Below are positions 8,561 to 15,411 of a DNA stretch of 64,000 nt, piece by piece. Source of the DNA: Colimorpha sp045640985 (GTDB lineage: Bacteria > Bacteroidota > Bacteroidia > Bacteroidales > P3); NCBI GenBank assembly GCA_045640985.1, contig JAZUFZ010000029.1, positions 1-64,000 on the forward strand. The letters are read 5' to 3'. The translations under genes were made by a program, and so were the position numbers. Position 1 is the stretch's first letter. Each line of letters begins with the position of its first letter. The notes beneath the pieces were generated by a model. It saw only the letters and a list, made by a program, of their open reading frames with translations. It was not told where the DNA came from and made no database searches.

Positions 8561-8604
8561 GGAGTTACCTCGGAGATACCAGGGAGATACCCCGTAGTTA
8601 CCTC
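8561..8604 (-). repeat. Tract of four 11-bp repeat units
   Basis: On the minus strand, four contiguous units in exact register: GAGGTAACTAC, GGGGTATCTCC, CTGGTATCTCC, GAGGTAACTCC. They share the TAWCTCC core with the palindromic elements at 212, 30034 and 44294. Located between kbl and the threonine dehydrogenase gene. Confidence 0.8.
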
Positions 8605-8636
8605 AAAGAAATAAATCATAAAAGAATCGTCATACA

Positions 8637-9584
8637 ATGAAAAATATTCTTATCGTTGGTGCCGGCGGACAGATCGGTTCAGAACTTACCAGAAACCTCC
8701 GCGACATTTATGGAGACTCACACGTAGTATGTAGCGACTTGCGTCCCCTCAGTGGCCCTATCTACGAAAGAGGCCCTATCGAGCGTATCGACTCTACTCA
8801 AATCATGCAGATTGCCGCTGCTGTAAAGAAATACAACATCGATACTATCTACAATCTCGCTGCCATCCTCAGCGCTACCGCTGAATTAAACCCGATGCTG
8901 GGTTGGAACGTGGGTATCGGAAGTCTGGTAAACTGTCTTGAAGTTGCCCGTCTGTTCGGTTGTGCGGTATTTACCCCAAGTTCTATCGGAGCTTTCGGCC
9001 CAAGTACGCCTCATGATATGACTCCTCAGGATACTATCCAGCGTCCTAACACTATCTATGGTGTAACCAAAGTTACCGGTGAGTTGCTGAGCGACTATTA
9101 TTTCACCCGTTTCGGCGTGGATACCCGTTCGGTACGATTCCCTGGTCTTATCAGCCACCTGACGCTCCCTGGCGGCGGTACTACCGACTACGCTGTTGAG
9201 ATTTACTATGCTGCAGTTAAGGGCGAGAAATTCGTATGTCCTTTGAAGAAAGGTACCTATATGGATATGATGTACATGCCTGATGCCCAGAAGGCAATGG
9301 TGGATATCATGGAAGCTGACCCAAGCAAGCTGAAACACCGCAACAGTTTCAATGTTACTGCTATGAGTTTCGATCCTGAGATCATATACAATGCCATCAA
9401 GAAACATTATCCAAACTTTGAGATGACATACGAGCCAGAGCCTATCAAACAGGCTATTGCTGATAGTTGGCCAAATTGCATGGATGACAGCTGTGCTCGT
9501 GAGGAATGGGGCTGGAAGCCAGTATATGATTTGGAAAAGATGACTGCCGATATGATTGAGAACCTTAAAAAGAAACTTTTATAG
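8637..9584 (+). CDS. NAD-dependent epimerase/dehydratase-family L-threonine 3-dehydrogenase
   Basis: Extended short-chain dehydrogenase. The N-terminal Rossmann motif is GAGGQIGSEL, the catalytic tetrad includes Ser in TPSSIGAFGP and Y-x-x-x-K in YGVTKVTGE, and VRFPGLIS and a C-terminal EWGWKPVYDLEKM are as in SDR-type threonine dehydrogenases. These oxidise L-threonine to 2-amino-3-oxobutyrate, the substrate of the kbl product just upstream, which supports this over a sugar epimerase. 315 residues, normal length. A terminator follows. Confidence 0.88.
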   Translation: MKNILIVGAGGQIGSELTRNLRDIYGDSHVVCSDLRPLSGPIYERGPIERIDSTQIMQIAAAVKKYNIDTIYNLAAILSATAELNPMLGWNVGIGSLVNCLEVARLFGCAVFTPSSIGAFGPSTPHDMTPQDTIQRPNTIYGVTKVTGELLSDYYFTRFGVDTRSVRFPGLISHLTLPGGGTTDYAVEIYYAAVKGEKFVCPLKKGTYMDMMYMPDAQKAMVDIMEADPSKLKHRNSFNVTAMSFDPEIIYNAIKKHYPNFEMTYEPEPIKQAIADSWPNCMDDSCAREEWGWKPVYDLEKMTADMIENLKKKLL

Positions 9585-9604
9585 GAATTGGTCAAAATGA
9601 AGTC

Positions 9605-9642
9605 AGGAGGATTCTGCAGACATTGTGGGTCCTCCTCTTTTT
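9605..9642 (+). terminator. Terminator of the threonine dehydrogenase gene
   Basis: AGGAGGA (9605-9611) pairs with TCCTCCT (9630-9636), followed by CTTTTTG. The loop is 18 nt. Confidence 0.7.
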
Positions 9643-9670
9643 GCCATAAAGTGGATAAAACGCTCTGGAA

Positions 9671-9859
9671 ATGGGAAATGGAAAATATAGGATAATTCTG
9701 GTTCTGATGGTGTGTGCGTTGCTTTTATCGGGATGTAGCCGCAAAGGGGTACACATGCCGAAACACCGCAAGGTAAGACACTGTAATTGTCCTACATTTG
9801 CCATGAATAGCCAAAATGAAGGTTTGTCCGATTATGGCGAGTGGAAGGGCGTTTTATGA
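9671..9859 (+). CDS. Small lipoprotein with a C-x-C-P-T-F motif
   Basis: 62 residues with a clear lipoprotein signal (VLMVCALLLSGC). The mature part is under 45 residues and carries the basic stretch MPKHRKVRHCNCPTF, a pattern seen in small Bacteroidetes lipoproteins. Its stop overlaps the start of the next gene (ATGA at 9856-9859), so it is translated together with the SprT-like protease. Function unknown; the paired Cys could bind metal or form a disulfide. Confidence 0.7.
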   Translation: MGNGKYRIILVLMVCALLLSGCSRKGVHMPKHRKVRHCNCPTFAMNSQNEGLSDYGEWKGVL

Positions 9860-10470
9860 CAACGCGGAAACAATGGATTGCGGAGGCGTTGCCGGGTGTG
9901 GCGGCATGGTCTGTGGAGCAGTGGTTTGTAGAAAATAATGTGAGGTTGAGAGTGACGGGAAACCGCACTACGAAACTGGGTGATTTCCGTCCGTGCTTGG
10001 ATGGAAGTGGGGTAGATGAAATAAGTGTGAACGGGGACTTGAACAAGTATTTTATGCTTTTGGTTCTCCTGCATGAGATGGCTCATAAGATTACCTACAG
10101 CCAGTGGGGCAGAGGTAGAAGGCCTCACGGATATGAGTGGCAGGAGAATTATAGGAATTTATTGAAAGCATATTTTGAGATGGGGGCATTCCCTATTGAG
10201 ACAAATGATGTGATAAAGGCGTATGTGAAAAAGATTCCGTTGAATCGCCGGATGGGTAATCAACTGGAGAGAATGTTGAGGGGGGATGGGAAGGAAGGTT
10301 TTCTGGTAATGGATAATCTGGAGGTAGGAGATTTATTTGTGGTGAAAAGACAACCTCAGAGAATTTTCAGGGCAGAAAAAAGGAGAAGGACCAAGTGGAT
10401 ATGCAAAGAGGTAGAAACCTCACACCAATACCTCATATCCGGTGAGGTGGAAGTGGAAAGAATCGGATAG
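9856..10470 (+). CDS. SprT-like zinc metallopeptidase domain protein
   Basis: 204 residues from ATG 9856 (a GTG at 9841 would overlap the upstream gene further). The metallopeptidase motif H-E-x-x-H is present in LLHEMAHKITY, near residue 75, followed by a downstream HGYEW with a third possible zinc ligand. This fits the SprT-like superfamily, which includes DNA-protein crosslink proteases, though the bacterial members are largely uncharacterised. The C-terminal half is basic (RRTKWICKEVETSHQYL). Coupled to the upstream lipoprotein gene and 6 bp upstream of mrdA, so it may be expressed with the elongasome genes. Confidence 0.82.
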   Translation: MTTRKQWIAEALPGVAAWSVEQWFVENNVRLRVTGNRTTKLGDFRPCLDGSGVDEISVNGDLNKYFMLLVLLHEMAHKITYSQWGRGRRPHGYEWQENYRNLLKAYFEMGAFPIETNDVIKAYVKKIPLNRRMGNQLERMLRGDGKEGFLVMDNLEVGDLFVVKRQPQRIFRAEKRRRTKWICKEVETSHQYLISGEVEVERIG

Positions 10471-10476
10471 AATATA

Positions 10477-12333
10477 ATGTCAACAAATATTTATAGTAAT
10501 AGAAGTACCGTTGTGAAAACCATATTTATTGTGGTAGGTGTGATTTTTGTGGCACGGTTAGCTTCGTTACAATTGTTTGGCTCAAAATATAAACAACTTG
10601 CGGAACAGCAGTCGCTGAGAAATGTGACGCAATATCCAGCAAGAGGATTTATCTATGACAGAAACGGCGAACTGCTTGTGCATAATGAAGCGGTATTTGA
10701 CCTGATGGTGATTCCAAGGATGGCTAAAGAGCTTGATACTGATTATTTCTGTCAGGCTTTGGAAATGAGTCGGGAAGAGTTTGATGAACGTATGGCGAAG
10801 GCTCGCAAATATTCCACGTATGCGCCGAGTATCTTTCTTAAGCAGGTTTCGCAACGTGATTTTGCTAAATGGGAAAACAAGATGCACAAGTTCAATGGAT
10901 TCTATATTTCCCAGAGAACTTTGCGTGTATATGACCGTCCTATTGCGGCGCATGTGCTGGGGTATGTAGGTGAGGTAGATGAGAATGATCTGAATAATGA
11001 CCATTACTACAAGAAAGGGGATTATATCGGTAAGAGCGGGTTGGAAAAGTCGTATGAAGAAGTGTTGCGTGGCGTCAAAGGCAAGAAGGTCATGCAGGTA
11101 GATGTCCACAATTGTGAGATCGGTCCGTATATGCATGGGGAGATGGATTCCGTGCCGATTGAGGGTGATAACCTTTATACTACGTTAGATGCTGATCTGC
11201 AGGAATACGCAGAATGGTTGATGGAAGGAAAGAGGGGTTGTGTAGTAGCGATAGAACCTTCTACGGGTGAGATTCTTGCTATGGTGAGTGCTCCTGGGTA
11301 CGATCCGAACCTGTTAGTGGGAAGAGTGCGAGGGGAGAACTACAAGATGCTGTCCAGCGATATAAGCAAACCTTTGTTTAATCGCGCTTTGCAGTCGCAG
11401 TATCCTCCGGGATCCATCTTTAAGGTGGCACAGGCTATGGCGGCGTTGGATTTGGGTGTGATTACTCCAGGAACAGGATTCCCATGTGACAAACGGCTGG
11501 TGGGTTGTCATAATCATCCAAGTGCGCAATCGGTGCAGGAAGCAATAAAGATGTCTTGCAATCCATATTTCTATTTTACGTACAAGCGAGTAATTCAGCA
11601 AGGGAAATACAAGAATATCTATAAAGATAGCCAATATGGACTTACTGTATGGCATGACTATATGCTTCGATTTGGATTTGGTCAAAGATTGGGTATAGAT
11701 CTTCCAAATGTTGCGAAAGGCAATATTCCTGATACGGCATTCTACAACCGTTGGTACGGTAGAGAAAGGTGGGCATTTTCGACAATCTACAGTAACAGTA
11801 TCGGACAAGGAGAGGTTACTGTGGTGCCTTTACAGATGGCAAATCTGGCTTGTATTGTGGCTAACAGGGGTTATTACTGTACTCCCCATCTGGTAAGATT
11901 TCATGGTGAAGATTCTATTGCAGATCCAGCGTTCAGCGAACATCACGAAACGGGGATAAGAAAAGAATTCTTCGATATTGCCGTCCGTGGAATGTATGAT
12001 GTGGTTCATGGCGCAGGAGGAACAGGTCATAGAGCAGATATAGGGTCTGATATTGCTGTGTGCGGCAAAACCGGTACGGCTCAGAATATCGGTTCCGATC
12101 ATTCTGTGTTTGTGAGTTTCGCTCCCATGGAAAATCCTAAGATAGCTTTGGCTGTGTATGTCGAAAATGCGGCTGGTGGTGGTGGTACTTGGGCAGCACC
12201 TATTTCTGGTCTGATTATAGAGAAATATATTAGAGGTGAAGTTCTGCGTAAAGATGTTGAGAGACAATATCACGAGGCACGTCCTTGTCAGAAACTTCCG
12301 TTGCATAGAATTCCTAAAAAGAAGAAGAAATGA
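10477..12333 (+). CDS. mrdA: Penicillin-binding protein 2 (elongation transpeptidase)
   Basis: Class B PBP that crosslinks peptidoglycan during cell elongation. A single N-terminal membrane segment (TIFIVVGVIFVARLASLQLFG), a dimerisation domain with ARGFIYDRNGELL, then the transpeptidase with PPGSIFKVAQ (SxxK, near residue 315), MSCNPYF (SxN) and CGKTGTAQN (KTG, near 531). 618 residues fits PBP2. Its stop overlaps rodA (ATGA), the usual PBP2-RodA pairing. mreB, mreC and mreD, commonly upstream in related genomes, are absent here. Confidence 0.95.
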   Translation: MSTNIYSNRSTVVKTIFIVVGVIFVARLASLQLFGSKYKQLAEQQSLRNVTQYPARGFIYDRNGELLVHNEAVFDLMVIPRMAKELDTDYFCQALEMSREEFDERMAKARKYSTYAPSIFLKQVSQRDFAKWENKMHKFNGFYISQRTLRVYDRPIAAHVLGYVGEVDENDLNNDHYYKKGDYIGKSGLEKSYEEVLRGVKGKKVMQVDVHNCEIGPYMHGEMDSVPIEGDNLYTTLDADLQEYAEWLMEGKRGCVVAIEPSTGEILAMVSAPGYDPNLLVGRVRGENYKMLSSDISKPLFNRALQSQYPPGSIFKVAQAMAALDLGVITPGTGFPCDKRLVGCHNHPSAQSVQEAIKMSCNPYFYFTYKRVIQQGKYKNIYKDSQYGLTVWHDYMLRFGFGQRLGIDLPNVAKGNIPDTAFYNRWYGRERWAFSTIYSNSIGQGEVTVVPLQMANLACIVANRGYYCTPHLVRFHGEDSIADPAFSEHHETGIRKEFFDIAVRGMYDVVHGAGGTGHRADIGSDIAVCGKTGTAQNIGSDHSVFVSFAPMENPKIALAVYVENAAGGGGTWAAPISGLIIEKYIRGEVLRKDVERQYHEARPCQKLPLHRIPKKKKK

Positions 12334-13604
12334 AATCCTACGGCTCAACAGGTATAGAAAAAAAGAAATTTGACTGGCTCGCTATCGGGCTGTACGTGGG
12401 TATTGTGCTGTTTGGATGGCTTAATATATATGCTGCAATTTATGATGAGAGTCATGCAGCAATCTTCGATTTCAGTTGTCAGCATGGGAAACAGATTATC
12501 TGGATTGGGGTAGCTTGGATATTGGCATTTATGATTTTGCTTATCGAACCTAAAGTGTTTTCTCAAACAGCATATCCTATTTATATAGTCATACTGGGAA
12601 CACTGGTCCTGACACTCTTTATTGGTCAGGTAGTAAATGGTGGTAAAGGGTGGATCAACTTTGGGGTGTTTAAGTTTCAACCTGCAGAATTCGCAAAGTT
12701 CGCAACGGCTTTGGCGGTCGCGAAATATATGAGTGCTATAGATTTAGACCTGAGTAAAACTAAATCGTGGCTTAAGGCTTTAGGAATTCTGGCTGTGCCA
12801 GCTGCACTTATTCTGTTGGAAGATGATACGGGTTCCGCTTTGGTTTTTACGGGGTTTGTCTTTGCCTTATTCAGGGAAGGTATGTCTCCGTGGGTTCTGA
12901 TATTGGGACTTGCTGCCATAGTTTTGTTTGTCATGGCTTTGCTGATTAATAAATATATCCTAATTGGTATAATTGCATTAATCACAGTTGGCTATATATT
13001 TTTATGGCTGAATAAGCGTAATCGTCAGACCTATATACAGGCTTTTGCATTCATTGCAATTTGTGTGGCGTTTATCTGCTCCGTGGATTTTGCGTTTAAT
13101 AAAGTGCTGGAACCTCATCAAAGAGAACGTATTGAAGTACTTCTCGGAAAAACCGAAGACCTCGCAGGTGCAGGCTATAATGTGAATCAGTCAAAAATTG
13201 CCATTGGTTCCGGTGGCTTTTTCGGTAAAGGGTTCCTTAATGGTACTATTACAAAAGCCGATTTTGTTCCAGAACAGGAAACCGACTTTATCTTCTGTAC
13301 AGTAGGAGAGGAGCGTGGCTTCTTTGGAAGCACATTGTTGCTGTCAGCCTATGTAGTGCTGCTGGTTCACTTGATTACTATGGCAGAGCGTCAGCGTTCG
13401 ACGTTTTCCCGGTTCTATGGATATTCTGTAGCTGGGATATTGTTCATGCATGTGCTTATAAATGTGGGTATGGTACTCGGTTTGCTTCCGGTGATAGGTA
13501 TTCCGTTACCTTTCTTCAGTTATGGGGGCTCCTCGTTGTTAGCGTTCACCATCTTGTTATTCATATTCATCCGGCAGGATGCAGACAGAAATCAATTAAT
13601 ATAA
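12330..13604 (+). CDS. rodA: Rod-shape SEDS glycosyltransferase RodA
   Basis: SEDS-family lipid II polymerase working with PBP2 in side-wall synthesis. 424 residues with about ten hydrophobic segments. Family signatures: NGGKGWINFGVFKFQPAEFAK, the Asp-containing LLEDDTGSALV, EQETDFIFCTVGEERGF, and the C-terminal PVIGIPLPFFSYGGSSLL. ATG overlaps the mrdA stop by 4 nt. clpX begins 3 bp after its stop, so the elongasome pair is in the same transcript as a protease subunit. Confidence 0.95.
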   Translation: MKSYGSTGIEKKKFDWLAIGLYVGIVLFGWLNIYAAIYDESHAAIFDFSCQHGKQIIWIGVAWILAFMILLIEPKVFSQTAYPIYIVILGTLVLTLFIGQVVNGGKGWINFGVFKFQPAEFAKFATALAVAKYMSAIDLDLSKTKSWLKALGILAVPAALILLEDDTGSALVFTGFVFALFREGMSPWVLILGLAAIVLFVMALLINKYILIGIIALITVGYIFLWLNKRNRQTYIQAFAFIAICVAFICSVDFAFNKVLEPHQRERIEVLLGKTEDLAGAGYNVNQSKIAIGSGGFFGKGFLNGTITKADFVPEQETDFIFCTVGEERGFFGSTLLLSAYVVLLVHLITMAERQRSTFSRFYGYSVAGILFMHVLINVGMVLGLLPVIGIPLPFFSYGGSSLLAFTILLFIFIRQDADRNQLI

Positions 13605-13607
13605 GAT

Positions 13608-14846
13608 ATGCCAAAGAAAAATAATAATATAGGAATTTGCACTTTATGTGGTAGAACAGAGACAGAAGTAGGGATGCTTCTGCAAGGATATGACGGTCGG
13701 ATTTGCAGGGAATGTGCAGAGAAGGCTATGGAAATTTTTGTTGCCGAAGAAAAGCGCCAATCTCAATCGGTAGCTATGAATCTTAATTTACATACGCCTC
13801 AGGAACTCAAAGATTATCTTGATCAGTACGTCATTGGCCAGGAAGAAGCAAAGAAAGTGCTTTCTGTTGCAGTATATAATCATTATAAGAGGATTCGTTA
13901 TTGTGCTACTCATGATAGTAATGATGTAGAAATCGAGAAATCCAATATTATTATTGTTGGAGAGACGGGTACAGGAAAAACTTTACTTGCAAAAACTATT
14001 GCGCGAATGCTTGATGTTCCTTTTGCTATCGCTGATGCTACTACCCTTACTGAGGCGGGCTATGTAGGTGATGATGTCGAAAATGTGCTCGTGCGGTTAC
14101 TTCAAGATGCAGATTATAACGTAGAAGCTGCTGAGCGGGGAATTGTATTCATTGACGAGATTGATAAAATTGCACGTAAAGGAGATAATCCCTCCATCAC
14201 TCGTGACGTCTCTGGAGAAGGGGTTCAACAAGCTTTGCTCAAATTGCTGGAAGGAGCTGTGGTGAATGTGCCTCCACAGGGAGGTCGCAAACATCCTGAA
14301 CAGAAGATGATACAAGTAAATACCCGAAATATTCTTTTTCTTGCCGGAGGAGCTTTTGATGGCATAGAAAAAGATATTTCTGCACGTCTTAAATGTAATG
14401 CTATTGGCTTTAAGGGCTCCCAGAAACGTGAAGAACTTGATCGTTCAAATTTGCTGCAGTACCTGCTCCCTATGGATTTGAAAAAATTCGGTCTTATACC
14501 CGAACTCATCGGACGTTTTCCTGTACTGACACATCTGAATCCGTTGGATCGATGTGCATTGCGCGACATTCTTACAGAACCAAAGAATGCGTTGATCAAG
14601 CAGTATCAGGCGTTGCTCAGGATGGATGATATTGATCTTGTATTTGACAAAGAGGCTCTGGATGTCATCGTGGATACGGCTATTGAGTACAAGTTGGGAG
14701 CTCGTGGGTTGCGTTCCATTGTGGAAAGTATTATGAACGATCTTATGTTTGAACTTCCTGGAAAAAAGACAGGAAAGGTCCGTGTCACAAAGAAGGTGGC
14801 GCTTGAAAACATATCTCATTCCCGTATCAACAAATCCCTGAAATAG
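13608..14846 (+). CDS. clpX: ATP-dependent Clp protease ATP-binding subunit ClpX
   Basis: AAA+ unfoldase feeding substrates to ClpP. N-terminal C4 zinc-binding domain (CTLCG ... CRECA), Walker A GETGTGKT near residue 117, the pore-2/ring motif DATTLTEAGYVGDDVE, Walker B IVFIDEIDKIA, sensor and IGF loop (LKCNAIGFKGSQK), and a C-terminal GARGLRSIVE. 412 residues, standard. It is embedded after rodA and before queD, whereas clpP lies more than 30 kb away at 46334; in many Bacteroidales clpP and clpX are adjacent. Confidence 0.96.
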   Translation: MPKKNNNIGICTLCGRTETEVGMLLQGYDGRICRECAEKAMEIFVAEEKRQSQSVAMNLNLHTPQELKDYLDQYVIGQEEAKKVLSVAVYNHYKRIRYCATHDSNDVEIEKSNIIIVGETGTGKTLLAKTIARMLDVPFAIADATTLTEAGYVGDDVENVLVRLLQDADYNVEAAERGIVFIDEIDKIARKGDNPSITRDVSGEGVQQALLKLLEGAVVNVPPQGGRKHPEQKMIQVNTRNILFLAGGAFDGIEKDISARLKCNAIGFKGSQKREELDRSNLLQYLLPMDLKKFGLIPELIGRFPVLTHLNPLDRCALRDILTEPKNALIKQYQALLRMDDIDLVFDKEALDVIVDTAIEYKLGARGLRSIVESIMNDLMFELPGKKTGKVRVTKKVALENISHSRINKSLK

Positions 14847-14850
14847 CTCT

Positions 14851-15270
14851 ATGAAATTAAGACTTACAAAGGCTTTCGGTTTTGAAATGGCCCATGCTTT
14901 AACTGGTTATGACGGAAAATGTTGCAACATTCATGGTCATTCCTATAAACTTTTTGTCACTATCGAGGGGGAACCTCAGGATAATCCTGACTCACCCAAA
15001 AATGGGATGATTATGGATTTCGGTGATTTGAAACGGATTGTGAATGAGACCATAGTAGAACCGTTTGACCATGCTCTTGTTCTGCCGGAAACGACCCCAT
15101 ACAATACCCAGCTTAAAACCAAACTGATACTCACTGAATGGCAGCCCACTACCGAGAATCTATTAGCTCATTTTGCCCGGTTGCTCACCCCTAAAATGCC
15201 CGAAGGTACGCGCCTTTACTCCATCCGCCTTCATGAAACTGATACCTCTTACGCAGAACTTTTTTTATAG
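14851..15270 (+). CDS. queD: 6-carboxy-tetrahydropterin synthase (QueD)
   Basis: Second enzyme of queuosine precursor synthesis, converting dihydroneopterin triphosphate to 6-carboxy-tetrahydropterin. Zinc ligands are visible in FEMAHALTG and NIHGHSYKLFV; the catalytic region includes GMIMDFGDLK and PFDHALVLP, and the C-terminus has TRLYSIRLHETDTSYAEL. 139 residues, normal. Begins 4 bp after clpX, the last gene of the apparent mrdA-rodA-clpX-queD run. Confidence 0.92.
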   Translation: MKLRLTKAFGFEMAHALTGYDGKCCNIHGHSYKLFVTIEGEPQDNPDSPKNGMIMDFGDLKRIVNETIVEPFDHALVLPETTPYNTQLKTKLILTEWQPTTENLLAHFARLLTPKMPEGTRLYSIRLHETDTSYAELFL

Positions 15271-15281
15271 AAAAACAACTT

Positions 15282-15316
15282 TTTTGCCGATAATTCAAAA
15301 AAAATGTGTAATTTAG
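15282..15316 (+). promoter_or_regulatory. Possible promoter of the PorE-like gene
   Basis: TTTTG at 15282-15286 and TAATTTAG at 15309-15316, a near-consensus pair with a slightly long 22-nt spacer, about 95 nt ahead of the start codon. A similar TAATTTAG occurs at 3556-3563 upstream of nrdJ. Confidence 0.35.
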
Positions 15317-15411
15317 CATTTCAGTTTGAAGTGCTTTGAGGTCTTGTATTTGGACTTCATAGTGCTGATAGAGTTATAGTTATACACCTATAGGAAGAAA
15401 CATAAATATAT

